A DNA stretch of 64,000 nucleotides from Streptomyces asiaticus. Lineage in GTDB: Bacteria > Actinomycetota > Actinomycetes > Streptomycetales > Streptomycetaceae. The notes under the pieces are model-generated. The model made no database searches. It worked only from the letters and a program-made list of their open reading frames with translations, and was not told the DNA's origin. This document shows positions 1 to 8,677 of the stretch, piece after piece (positions within the stretch are counted from its first letter, which is position 1; each line of letters begins with the position of its first letter). The DNA is taken from contig NZ_JAGSHX010000006.1 of NCBI RefSeq assembly GCF_018138715.1, forward strand, positions 10,058,693-10,122,692. The letters run 5' to 3'. Made by a program: the position numbers and the translations under genes.

Positions 1-331
1 TTCGCCGCCAACGACAACATGGGCGCCGCGTCCCCCGAGCGCCGGCTGCGGCGGGAGCGCCGCGCGAGGCCGGCCGACTGGTGCCCGCCGACATTGCGAC
101 GACCAGCGGCGGACCTCACCGTGGTCGTAATGCCGCCCGCCCGGAAGAGCATGCGGCGAATGGAAGACAGTGGGCCGGCAGACCGCCGCTGGCCGAGGTG
201 GATGACCCCGGGCCGCAGCGGCGGTCTGGAACCGCAGGGCGGGCGACGTCGTCTGCTTGACGTGCCGGGGTGTGGGCGTTGGTCAAGTGAGGGGGCGAGA
301 GTGCAGCCTCCGTCGGCGATCTCGGGCCGTG

Positions 332-342
332 ACATGGGATGT
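332..342. promoter_or_regulatory. ACAT-GGG-ATGT palindrome, putative operator of the GntR regulator
   Basis: The sequence ACATGGGATGT is a perfect inverted repeat with ACAT/ATGT arms and a 3-nt centre. It lies about 190 bp upstream of the GntR gene. The same form occurs at 10005-10015, 10135-10145 and (reverse complement) 29034-29044, all upstream of glycosidase genes. A one-mismatch copy is at 475-485, close to the gene start. Autoregulation is inferred. Confidence 0.55.
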
Positions 343-474
343 GTTCATTCGAGCGCAGTCGAACGACCACACTATGGTTCGGGTGGCAGGACCGCACTTT
401 CGCAGATGAAGGCCGAAGAGCATGGCCATCGAACGAGTGAGGGTTCCCATGAAGGGCTTCCCGTCCCTTTTGGA

Positions 475-485
475 ACATGGGAGGT
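475..485. promoter_or_regulatory. Second, imperfect ACAT-N3-ATGT-like site
   Basis: ACATGGGAGGT differs at one base from the exact palindrome at 332-342 and sits 45 bp before the GntR start codon, where a repressor would cover the promoter or leader. Otherwise the 1-529 stretch shows no convincing gene. Confidence 0.35.
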
Positions 486-529
486 CCTGTTAGCGTGGCA
501 TGGGCGAGCAGGGAGTGTGGAGTCTGCCT

Positions 530-1279
530 ATGTCATTGACCGACAAGGCAATCGCCCGCATCAGGGAGCTGATCCAGTCCGGTGAACTGCCGCCGGGCGC
601 CAAGTTGCCGCCCGAGCAGCAGCTGGCCACGGAGCTCGGTCTGTCCAGGAACCTGATGCGTGAGGCGGTCAGAGCGCTTGTTGTCGCGCGGGTCCTGGAT
701 GTCAGGCGGGGCGACGGGACCTATGTGACGAGTCTGGAGCCCGCGCTGCTGCTCGAGGGGCTGAGTTCGGCGGTGGAACTGCTCCACGGCGACACCCTGC
801 TGGAACTGACCGAAGTGCGCAGACTCTTCGAGCCCATCGCCACGAGGCTTGCCGCCACCCGGATCTCCGACGACGACCTCGTCGGGGTCAGACACCACCT
901 TGACGCGATGAGGGCCGCCCGCGACGATGTCGAGCTGCTCAACGAGCACGACGCCGCCTTCCACAGCGCGGTTGTCGCAGCCGCCGGGAACAGGACCCTG
1001 GCCACGCTGCTGGAGGGCATCTCCAGCCGCACCCTGCGCGGCCGGGTCTGGCGCGGCATGGTCGACGACCATGCCGGTGACCGGACCATCGCCGAGCACG
1101 AGGCGATCTACGCCGCCCTGCTGCGCAGGGACTCGGCACTGGCCGAGGCCGCGGCGCTGATGCATGTGAGCACGACGGAGCAGTGGCTGCGTCAGCACCT
1201 GGACCACGGCGAGAGTTCAAGCCGACCGGGTCCGGCCGGCGACAAGACGTCGTGGCGGAGTGACGCCGTACGAGAATGA
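530..1279 (+). CDS. FadR-subfamily GntR transcriptional regulator
   Basis: A 249-residue DNA-binding regulator. The N-terminal 70 residues form the GntR winged helix (PPGAKLPPEQQLATELGLSR, then REAVRALVVARVLDVRRGDGTYV). Residues from about 85 onward form the all-helical FCD effector domain, with NEHDAAFH and AEHEAIYAALL carrying the usual metal or ligand-binding acidic and His residues. I chose the ATG at 530 because GGAG at 519-522 is spaced 7 nt from it; an in-frame ATG at 500 has no such site. It is convergent with the glycosidase operon ending at 1345. Family members sense sugar acids or other small carboxylates and mostly repress. The shared ACAT-N3-ATGT sites suggest that it controls the surrounding carbohydrate genes. 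The effector cannot be read from sequence. Confidence 0.9.
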   Translation: MSLTDKAIARIRELIQSGELPPGAKLPPEQQLATELGLSRNLMREAVRALVVARVLDVRRGDGTYVTSLEPALLLEGLSSAVELLHGDTLLELTEVRRLFEPIATRLAATRISDDDLVGVRHHLDAMRAARDDVELLNEHDAAFHSAVVAAAGNRTLATLLEGISSRTLRGRVWRGMVDDHAGDRTIAEHEAIYAALLRRDSALAEAAALMHVSTTEQWLRQHLDHGESSSRPGPAGDKTSWRSDAVRE

Positions 1280-1344
1280 CCGGCAGTGCAAAGACGCGCA
1301 TCACCCGGCTCGTCGATGGTGCTGCGCATCCAGCCGGACGGGAT

Positions 1345-3393
1345 TCAGGAGGTCCGCTGCCTCTTTGCGGCGCCGTTCGACACCGATGCGACATGCCCGG
1401 CTTCGGCGCGCAGTCCGGGTTCGATGCCGGCCTGTTCCATGACCTGGCGCGCTGCCGTCGGCCAGTTTGCGCCGCTCACCTTGACGTTACCGCTCAGGAC
1501 GTTGTTGTGCGGTGCGCCGGTCGCCACCTGGGTCGCGCCGGTGTTGTACCAGTTCTCCGAGAACGTGCTGTCATTGGTGTTATTGGTTCCGCTGGCGTTG
1601 GTGAAGGCCCACACGCCGGCGTCCTGGATCACGTTGTGCCGGAGTGCGAGGTAGCGGGAGCCCTCGTCCAGGTAGAGACCGACGGTGTTGTGGTTGTCGT
1701 AGATGTAGTTGCCCTCCATGACGGTTCCGGGGCTTGCCGACAGGTTGTACAGGCTCCCGCCGTCGTGGAAGACCTTCTTGGTGCCGTGGATCAGGTTGTA
1801 GCGGATGACGTTGTCCGAGAGCGTCGTCGGCGAGGTGTAGACCGGCTGGTAGTCGTACAGGCCGCGGTTCTTGTAGTCCGTGCTGCCGCCGGGGTCGTTG
1901 GCGCCCCAGCCCCAGCCGACGTCGATGCCGTCGTAGGCGAGGTCGGAGACCTCGTTGTGCTCGATCGCCGCGTGGGTGACGTAGGTGGACAGGATGCCGG
2001 ACATGTCCTTGTAGTCCTGGGCGACCTTAGTCACCAGGTTGTCCGTGATGGTGATGTCCTTGTTGGTCATCGCGGGGTTCGAGGGGTGGTGGGCGTCGGG
2101 CTGCACGCCGCCGGCCACGATGCCCGCGCCGGAGTCTTCGATGAAGGTGTTGCCGTGGACGGTGATTCCGGATGTGCCGAGGCCGACGCCGGAGGCATGG
2201 GCGTTCGCGTCGTTGCCGATGCCCAGGGCCACCTGGCCCAGGTGGGTGAAGGTGTCCCCGGTGAAGGTGATCTCGGTTGCCGCCGAGACCTGCACGGCCG
2301 CCGGTATCTGGTGCCAGCCGTTGCGGGCGCCTTCGAACAGCCGGCAGCCGGACTGACAGGACGTGAGAAAGTCGGTGGGCTGGGGGTACGCGGACGGGAT
2401 GAAGGCGCCGTTCTGCTGGTTGGCGTAGCCGGTCGAGGTGCCCGGCTGGAGCCAGGTGGAGTGCTCGAAGCGGACACCCTCGATGGTCATGTTCCGGACC
2501 GGGTTGTCGTAGGTGCCTCCGATCTGGAGCAGCGAGGTGAGCTGCGGCAGTTCGATGTCGCTGTCGTCCGGGTCCTGGCCGGCGGGTGCTTTGTAGTAGA
2601 GGAGGCCCGCGTCCGGGTCGAGGTACCACTGGCCCGCGGTCTTGAGGAAGGAGGAGGAGTTCTCCAGCAGGAGGGTGCCACCGGCGAAGGGTTTGGCGAT
2701 GGTGTCGTAGCCCCAGTTGTTGTTGTTCCAGGCCGGCTGCTGCATGGTGATGGTGGTGCCGCTGATGCTCTGCACGGGCGCGTACCGGTCGGTGAAGGAG
2801 TTCTGGCTCTCCACTTCGATGCGGTTCTGCCGGGGCAGTGAGGCGAGGTAGTTCAGGGCGGGGTTGACGATGGTCAGCCCGGCCTGCGTCACCCTGACGT
2901 CGTTGCGCGAGATGGTGATCGAGGCGCGGGGTGCGAGGGTGCCGTCCACATAGAGCTGCCGTGAATCCTTGCCTTTCGGCACCTGTGCGACGTAGATGTT
3001 CGACGCCGCGTTCTGGAGTTGCCAGCCGGTCACCCGCCGGCCGCCGGACACGACGGGTGCTTCGCCGGGCTGCGCCCTCCAGGTGACGGTGTGGCCGTTG
3101 CGGCCCGAGTCGGCGCTGCTGAGCTTCCAGGGTTGTGTCAGGCGGTAGGTGCCGCCGGACAACTCCACGACCACGTCGGACGTGTCCGACAGGCCACGCG
3201 CGAGGCGCTGGGCCCGGGCGAGGGTGGCCAGGGGGTGCTCTGCTGTGCCCTGGTTGCGGTCGCTTCCCTCGGGGGCTACGACGATCGTGGCGACGCGGGC
3301 GACCGAGGCGTTCGCGGGAGTCGGGGTGAGGGCGGTGAGGGCGGTAGCGGCCGCGGCGAGGGCCGCGAGGGCCATTCCTGGATTTCGACGCAT
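1345..3393 (-). CDS. Secreted right-handed parallel beta-helix protein
   Basis: A protein of about 682 residues with an N-terminal signal peptide (Ala/Leu-rich, ending near PANASVA) followed by APEGSDRNQGT...PLATLARAQ and GGTYRLTQPW. This opening is typical of extracellular beta-helix proteins acting on polysaccharides. Many Asn/Gly/Ile-rich coils follow (ITITDNLV, HNEVSDLAYDGIDVGWGWG, VIRYNLIHG). Such folds occur in lyases and in some glycosidases, so activity is unknown. I prefer the ATG at 3393 because the signal peptide begins there and GGGA lies 6 nt upstream. An in-frame ATG at 3480 overlaps the upstream stop as ATGA and would add 29 residues before the leader. Last gene of the minus-strand operon that starts at 9772. 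Confidence 0.8.
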   Translation of the reverse strand: MRRNPGMALAALAAAATALTALTPTPANASVARVATIVVAPEGSDRNQGTAEHPLATLARAQRLARGLSDTSDVVVELSGGTYRLTQPWKLSSADSGRNGHTVTWRAQPGEAPVVSGGRRVTGWQLQNAASNIYVAQVPKGKDSRQLYVDGTLAPRASITISRNDVRVTQAGLTIVNPALNYLASLPRQNRIEVESQNSFTDRYAPVQSISGTTITMQQPAWNNNNWGYDTIAKPFAGGTLLLENSSSFLKTAGQWYLDPDAGLLYYKAPAGQDPDDSDIELPQLTSLLQIGGTYDNPVRNMTIEGVRFEHSTWLQPGTSTGYANQQNGAFIPSAYPQPTDFLTSCQSGCRLFEGARNGWHQIPAAVQVSAATEITFTGDTFTHLGQVALGIGNDANAHASGVGLGTSGITVHGNTFIEDSGAGIVAGGVQPDAHHPSNPAMTNKDITITDNLVTKVAQDYKDMSGILSTYVTHAAIEHNEVSDLAYDGIDVGWGWGANDPGGSTDYKNRGLYDYQPVYTSPTTLSDNVIRYNLIHGTKKVFHDGGSLYNLSASPGTVMEGNYIYDNHNTVGLYLDEGSRYLALRHNVIQDAGVWAFTNASGTNNTNDSTFSENWYNTGATQVATGAPHNNVLSGNVKVSGANWPTAARQVMEQAGIEPGLRAEAGHVASVSNGAAKRQRTS

Positions 3394-3476
3394 GTCTGGT
3401 CCCGGGGTTGAAGTGGTGGAGTCGGTCAGCGACGGCCGGTCCGTGCCGTGTGGTGGGGCAAGTGGATCAGGCGCGT

Positions 3477-5408
3477 TCATGACGTCACACCGTGGTCGCG
3501 CCCGCCGAACGGCGTCCGGTAGGACGGCGGCCGGGTGCGCAGGTCGAGCTGGAGTGTCAGACGGATCCGGGTGGAAGGGGGCAGGTCCACCTGTAGCCAG
3601 GGGGCGTCGGCCCGGGTGGTGGCGGACGTGACGGCGGGTCGGCCGTGGCCGTAGTCGTACAGGCCGCCGATCCAGGCAGGGTCCTCGCAGACGGTGTGGT
3701 GGACAGCTCGGATGGTGTGTTCGGCGAAGGCTCCGGCCTGCACGATCACCGATCGCGGGGCTCGGGGATCGAGGTTGACCACGTCGACGACGGTGGCCTC
3801 CGGATCGATGCGCGAGACCAGGGCCGCCACCGAAGGGGGCAGGCCCGGGCGTACGGCGGTGGCGTCGTAGTACCGCACTCGTGCCTGCTGGAGGCCGCCG
3901 TTGTAGACGACTTGTGGCGCGCCCCAGGTCAGCTGTACCAGGGCCTCGGTGACGACCGGGTTCGACTGCTGCCACAGGTGGATGTCGGCTTCGGGCACGT
4001 CGGTGCCGCGGAAGCGTTCCATACGGGCCAGCCGGTGGCGGACCTGGGCCTGCGCGGCGGCCAGAATCCGCTCCGGGTAGGAGGGGTCGTCGCCGCTGAG
4101 GAAGGCGAACCAGGGCTCCTCGTGTCCGGCCTCCTCCTTGCTCCGGAAGGGGCGTACCGTGCGCCAGTCGTAGCCGCTGGCGGAACGGAGCCGTTCGAGG
4201 CGTTCTCTGTCCGCGGCCGAGGCGGAGTGGTGCCACAGGGCCATCGGGACAGCCATCAGCATCGGGTTGTAGTCGAACCAGCCCCGGTCCGCGTGCCGGA
4301 ACGGCACATGCAGCGTGGGGGTGACCACGTCCTCGCCCAGTTGGACGGTCCATTTGGACCGTAGGCTGGAGTCCGAGTCCATGAAGGCCATGACCTTGCC
4401 CTGGGCGATGATCTCGTCCAGGGCGGGACGCACGAGGTCCAGGCAGGAGTCGTCGCCCGTGGCTGCTGCCCCGGCCAGGGCGGCGATGATCGCGGCATGC
4501 CCGACGCTGTACCACCCGTGTGGCCAGGACCAGCCGTAGTGACCGCCGTACCAGCGGCCCTCCAGCAGGCCGCCCACCGTGCCGTCCGGGGCGACGTTGT
4601 CCGGCAGGACGCCGCCGCGGGCAGCCGCCCGCTCCCGCCAGGCACCCACGTACGTGGCGATCCAATCGCGGTAGCGGTCCTCCCCGGTGAGGATCCAGGC
4701 GTTGAGGACCAGTCCGGTCACGGCCAGATTGACCGCGGTGTCCCCCGCGCCCATCCTGCGGCGCATCTCCTCGCCCAGCCGCGGGTCACAGGCCGGTGGT
4801 GGGGTGTCGGACCCCGCCTCCGGCGTCCACTCCAGGGGGAAGCCGTACATCCGGGCTTCCTGGGGAAGCCAGGGATACGCGTCGCCGTCGAACAGCCCCT
4901 CGCGCCGCGGGTCGCTGCCGTTGTGCGGCCGGCGGATCATGCGGTGTGCGGGGTCGTAATTGCCGTACCCGGGGTCCACGTACAGCTCCGCGAAGCGGCG
5001 CGCCCGCCGGGCGAAGCGCTCGGGGGCGGCCATGCACAGGAAGTAGAACAGCAGCATGCTCTCGCCCTGGTGGAACCAGTCGTAGCCCCGTTCGAACTCG
5101 TCCTGGAGCATGCCCAGCTCGGTCAGCTGCCGGGTGACTCCTTCCCAGTGCCGTTCGGAGGCCGTGAGGAGATCGCTGTGCCCGCCGAGCAGGTAGAGCT
5201 GCGGCCAGTTGAAGAAGGCCTCGTAGAAGTCGTCCGCGCCGTCGCGGGAAGTCAGCCGGCCGCGGTACCTCAGCCGCCCGTCGCCCTCCGTGAAGTCCGT
5301 CGCGAACCGGCGCCAGGCGTCGTCGAGCAGGTCGAAGAGCGCCCGCTGCGCGGTGGCCCAGCCCGGTGGCTCCAGCAATGGCACCGAGGCTGTGATGACG
5401 GGGCGCAT
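3477..5408 (-). CDS. Unassigned helical-toroid-like protein, candidate carbohydrate-active enzyme
   Basis: 643 residues, no signal peptide, probably cytoplasmic. It is rich in Trp, Tyr, His and Asp in blocks such as DFYEAFFNWPQLYLLGG, YDWFHQGESMLLFYF, GNYDPAHRMIRRPHNG, WYGGHYGWSWPHGWYSVGHA and HLWQQSNPVV. The alternation of helices with aromatic, acidic loops resembles (alpha/alpha)6 toroid enzymes, with a C-terminal beta-rich tail. GH154-type glucuronidases of arabinogalactan loci are one family I would compare first, but that is only a suggestion. The start at 5408 has GGAG 5 nt upstream. The gene follows GH43 after a 135-bp gap and its TGA overlaps a possible ATG of the beta-helix gene. 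Lacking a leader among secreted neighbours, it probably acts on imported oligosaccharides. Confidence 0.7.
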   Translation of the reverse strand: MRPVITASVPLLEPPGWATAQRALFDLLDDAWRRFATDFTEGDGRLRYRGRLTSRDGADDFYEAFFNWPQLYLLGGHSDLLTASERHWEGVTRQLTELGMLQDEFERGYDWFHQGESMLLFYFLCMAAPERFARRARRFAELYVDPGYGNYDPAHRMIRRPHNGSDPRREGLFDGDAYPWLPQEARMYGFPLEWTPEAGSDTPPPACDPRLGEEMRRRMGAGDTAVNLAVTGLVLNAWILTGEDRYRDWIATYVGAWRERAAARGGVLPDNVAPDGTVGGLLEGRWYGGHYGWSWPHGWYSVGHAAIIAALAGAAATGDDSCLDLVRPALDEIIAQGKVMAFMDSDSSLRSKWTVQLGEDVVTPTLHVPFRHADRGWFDYNPMLMAVPMALWHHSASAADRERLERLRSASGYDWRTVRPFRSKEEAGHEEPWFAFLSGDDPSYPERILAAAQAQVRHRLARMERFRGTDVPEADIHLWQQSNPVVTEALVQLTWGAPQVVYNGGLQQARVRYYDATAVRPGLPPSVAALVSRIDPEATVVDVVNLDPRAPRSVIVQAGAFAEHTIRAVHHTVCEDPAWIGGLYDYGHGRPAVTSATTRADAPWLQVDLPPSTRIRLTLQLDLRTRPPSYRTPFGGRDHGVTS

Positions 5409-5543
5409 CGGATCTCCATTCAGGCGAGGCGGCACCCGGACACGGCGTGCGCGCGGGCGACGGCGCCAACGCGCTGTTTCCTCCTTCGAGCTGTGCTCCG
5501 CCTGCGGCACCCTGCGAGGGAAGATGCCGCTCGGCGTCCGCAC

Positions 5544-7019
5544 CTACGGCGCGAGCCGTAGGAATCCCCCTCGTTCACGAGGGGACCCGCCTGGCCGCCC
5601 CGGCAGGGCAGTGGGGGCGCCGGCGGTGAACCGCCACCAGTCCGCGTTGACCAGGTAGCCGCTGCCGCCCGCAAACCGCAGGTACAGGTCCTGGGTGCCC
5701 GTGGCACCGCCGACCGGGCAGGACACCGTCGTCCAGGTCTGCCAGCCGCCGGTGTTCGGCACGCCGCACCGGCCCACGACCGTTCCATTGGGGCCGCCCA
5801 GACGCAGTTCGATGGCGCTGCCGCCGGTCGCCGAGGCCACGCGTGCGGTGAAGGAGGACGGGCCCGCGCCGAAAGCGACACCCTTGACCTTGATGTAGTC
5901 GCCGTTCTCGGTGTACCCGACGTTCATGCCTCCCTCGCTGGACGGCTCGGTCTCGATCCCGGATTCCCAGGCGATCGTTTCGGCCTCCTGACGGATGTAC
6001 GGGTCGAGCGTGCCGACCTGGGGCGCCCCCGTACTGGTCATGTTGATCGTCGGGATCGTGCCGTCGGGGTTATAGGAGAACTTCTCCACGCCGACCGAGC
6101 GGGTGTAGCCGCTCCCGCCCGGAAGCGCGCCGTTGTGGTAGAAGAAATATGAAGTGCCTTTGAAGTCGACGATGCCCGGGTGGTTGGTGAAGCTGGAGCC
6201 CTGCGTGGGCATGATCGTTCCGCGGTAGGTCCACGGTCCGGTCGGGCCGGGGGCGGTGGAGTAGGCGATGAACTCCGAGCAGCACTTGGCGGCATACACG
6301 ATGTAGTACAGGCCGCCTCGTTTGTAGACCCAGGGTCCTTCCTCGAACAGCGTGGGCCGGTTGGGATCACCGGTGCGAGTGCCGAAGCCCGCCGTGGTGA
6401 GCGGGATCTTCGCCGGGCTGCCGGAGTAGGAAATCATGTCGGCGTTCAACCTGACGTACCACAGGTTCGGGTTGCCCCAGTACAGATACGCCTGTCCGTC
6501 ATCGTCGATGAAGACGGTCGGGTCGATCTCGCCGTTTCCCACCAGCGGGTGGCCGAGGGCGTCGCGGAACGGTCCGGTGGGGCTGTCCGACACCGCCACG
6601 CCGATGGCCATGCGGCCGGTCGCGCGCTCCGTTGTCGGCACGTACCAGTAGAACTTTCCGTTGCGGTTGACGACCTGGCCCGCCCATGCGTTGGCGGACG
6701 CCCAGCTGAAGGAGGCCACGCTGAGCGGAGAGCCGTGGTCGGTCCAGTTGACCATGTCGGCGGAGGACCACACCCGCCACTCTTTCATGGTGTAGTTGGT
6801 CGAGTTGTCCTCGTCGTGTCCGGTGTAGAGGTAGACGCGGCCGTCATGGACCAAAGGCGCGGGGTCGGCCGTGTAGACGTGCTGCACGATCGGGTTGTCC
6901 GCCCTGGCCTCCGTGGGATACACCGCTGCGGGTGCGAGGACGAAGGCCAGCAGGAGACTCGCCGCCCAGGCGACCGCTCGCGTGAGTCCCGTACGAGTGG
7001 GTTGTGGTCGTCTCCTCAT
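5544..7019 (-). CDS. Secreted GH43 glycosidase with C-terminal CBM6
   Basis: 491 residues. The signal peptide spans about 1-40 (hydrophobic stretch AVAWAASLLLAFVLAPAAV). The five-bladed propeller of GH43 follows, with the three acidic residues visible as TADPAP (base), GEIDPTVFIDDDG (pKa modulator) and LFEEGPWVYK (acid). The last 130 residues are a CBM6-like beta-sandwich (QEAETIAWESGIET, GDYIKVKGV, DLYLRFAGGSGYLVNADWW). Family members remove arabinofuranose or xylose, and some are exo-galactanases; the exact substrate is not readable. The ATG at 7019 overlaps the TGA of the GH27 gene (ATGA), so the two are probably translationally coupled. Part of the 9772-1345 operon. Confidence 0.88.
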   Translation of the reverse strand: MRRRPQPTRTGLTRAVAWAASLLLAFVLAPAAVYPTEARADNPIVQHVYTADPAPLVHDGRVYLYTGHDEDNSTNYTMKEWRVWSSADMVNWTDHGSPLSVASFSWASANAWAGQVVNRNGKFYWYVPTTERATGRMAIGVAVSDSPTGPFRDALGHPLVGNGEIDPTVFIDDDGQAYLYWGNPNLWYVRLNADMISYSGSPAKIPLTTAGFGTRTGDPNRPTLFEEGPWVYKRGGLYYIVYAAKCCSEFIAYSTAPGPTGPWTYRGTIMPTQGSSFTNHPGIVDFKGTSYFFYHNGALPGGSGYTRSVGVEKFSYNPDGTIPTINMTSTGAPQVGTLDPYIRQEAETIAWESGIETEPSSEGGMNVGYTENGDYIKVKGVAFGAGPSSFTARVASATGGSAIELRLGGPNGTVVGRCGVPNTGGWQTWTTVSCPVGGATGTQDLYLRFAGGSGYLVNADWWRFTAGAPTALPGRPGGSPRERGGFLRLAP

Positions 7020-8659
7020 GTGCGGGTCCACTTCTGGTTGCCCTGACCGTTGCAGGTCCACAGGATCAGCGGGGTTCCGTTGGCGGTGCCGGCGTTGTCG
7101 ACGTCCAGGCACAGGTCGGCGTGGACGTTGCGGATGGAACCGTTCGCGTCGAGTGTCCATTTCTGGTTGTCCTGTCCGTTGCAGGGCCAGGTGATGATGC
7201 GTGTGCCGTTGGCGGTGCCCTGGTCGTAGGCGTCCAGGCACTTGTCACCGAAGACGCGTATCTCGCCGCCGGCCCAGGTGGTCCACAGCTGGCCGGCGGC
7301 CGTGTGGCAGTCCCGGATCAGCACCTTCGCCCCGGCCGCGGTCGAGGCGTTCTCCACGTCCAGGCAACGGCCGGACCCGTCACCACGCAGCCGGGATGTG
7401 GTGGCGGCCAGGGGAGTGCCGCCGGTCACCCGGAAGGCGGCGACACCGTGTGCGGGTACACTCGCCGAGACCTGACCGGTCGTGTTCGATGTGCCGCCGG
7501 TCCACAGGTCGGTGAGGGTGAACGACCCGCCGGACAGACCGATCTGTGCCGCCGTGGCGGTGACGGTCGCACTACTGTTCCCCCGGTTGAACAGACCCAC
7601 GGCGACCGAGCCGTCGGACAGGGGCTTGGCGAACACTTCGGTGTCTCCGTCGTCGCGCACCCTGCGTCCGCCCGCGCCCAGCGGGTCCTGGTTCACCGCC
7701 AGCAGGCGCGGGTTGCGCAGGACCGCGCTCACATCGGTCGACATGGTGCGGATGTCGTTGCCCGCCATGAGCGGCGCGGCCATCAGCGCCCACAGGGCGA
7801 AGTGGGAGCGGGACTCGGTCAGCGACAGCCCGGGGCGGCCGACGACGAGCATGTCGGGGTCGTTCCAGTGGCCCGGACCCGACTGCGCGGCCAGCGGCGC
7901 GGTGACGTCCACGACGTTGCCCACGCCCATCGGATAGCTGTTGGTGTTGCCGTTCTGCCAGATGTCGAGCAGGTCCTCGGTCGTCCGCCACAGGTCGGCG
8001 ACCTCGCCCCAGTTGTAGGTGTCGCCGGTGATGGCGTGGTAGCTGTTCGGGTTGATGCTGTAGACGATCGGGCGCCCGGTCGCGCGCAGTGCGTCGCGCA
8101 TGAGCGTGAACCGCGCGACCTGCTCGTCCCGGGTGCCGGCGGAGGAGCACCAGTCGTATTTGAGGTAGTCCACACCCCATGAGGCGAACGTGCGAGCGTC
8201 CTGGGTCTCATGCCCCTTGCTGCCGGTGGACCCCGGGTAACTGCCCCCGCCCTGCGCACACGTGCGCTCGTTGGGCACCTGGTAGATGCCGAACTTCAGG
8301 CCTTTCCCGTGGATGTAGTCCCCGAGCGCCTTCATGCCGCTCGGGAATTTTGTCGGGTTGGCCCGCAAGTTGCCCGTGGTGTCGCGTTGCGGGTCGAACC
8401 AGCAGTCGTCGACCACCACGTATCGGTAACCGGCGTCCCGCATCCCCGAGGAGACCATCGCGTCGGCGGCCTGACGGACCTGTGCCTCGGTGACCCCGCA
8501 CCCGAAGCTGTTCCAGCTGTTCCAGCCCAGCGGCGGGGTGAGCGCCGGACTGCCCGGGGCCGCCTGGGCGGCCGAGTGGGCCGAGGCCGTGGTGAAGACG
8601 GTGCCGATCAGCGCGGCAGCCGTGAGGAAGCGGAGTAATCGTCCGCCCGGTTTCAACAC
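7016..8659 (-). CDS. Secreted GH27 alpha-galactosidase with ricin B-lectin (CBM13) domain
   Basis: 547 residues. A signal peptide (LLRFLTAAALIGTVFTTASA) is followed by the GH27 barrel: TPPLGWNSWNSFGC at its start, YLKYDWCSS with the nucleophile Asp, and GHWNDPDMLVVG with the acid/base Asp. A small C-terminal beta domain follows. The final 130 residues are a three-fold ricin B-type lectin with SGRCLDVENAST, DKCLDAYDQGT and LCLDVDNAGT repeats and QxW motifs (GQDNQKWTLD, GQGNQKWTRT). It removes terminal alpha-galactose from polysaccharides. The start is GTG at 8659 with AAGGA 8 nt upstream, only 18 nt after the GH54 stop. Its stop overlaps the GH43 start. Second gene of the operon. Confidence 0.92.
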   Translation of the reverse strand: MLKPGGRLLRFLTAAALIGTVFTTASAHSAAQAAPGSPALTPPLGWNSWNSFGCGVTEAQVRQAADAMVSSGMRDAGYRYVVVDDCWFDPQRDTTGNLRANPTKFPSGMKALGDYIHGKGLKFGIYQVPNERTCAQGGGSYPGSTGSKGHETQDARTFASWGVDYLKYDWCSSAGTRDEQVARFTLMRDALRATGRPIVYSINPNSYHAITGDTYNWGEVADLWRTTEDLLDIWQNGNTNSYPMGVGNVVDVTAPLAAQSGPGHWNDPDMLVVGRPGLSLTESRSHFALWALMAAPLMAGNDIRTMSTDVSAVLRNPRLLAVNQDPLGAGGRRVRDDGDTEVFAKPLSDGSVAVGLFNRGNSSATVTATAAQIGLSGGSFTLTDLWTGGTSNTTGQVSASVPAHGVAAFRVTGGTPLAATTSRLRGDGSGRCLDVENASTAAGAKVLIRDCHTAAGQLWTTWAGGEIRVFGDKCLDAYDQGTANGTRIITWPCNGQDNQKWTLDANGSIRNVHADLCLDVDNAGTANGTPLILWTCNGQGNQKWTRT

Positions 8660-8677
8660 GAGATGGTTCCTTCCCGG

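Noticed and set aside
1..60. A reading FAANDNMGAA at the left edge, resembling the ligand-domain end of a LacI regulator
   Set aside because: Only about seven residues match before the frame turns to Arg-rich noise; too short to support a feature.
1276..2841. A 521-codon open frame on the plus strand
   Set aside because: It lies antisense to the beta-helix gene and is Val/Gly/Asp-rich with no family resemblance; it is a compositional effect of high GC.
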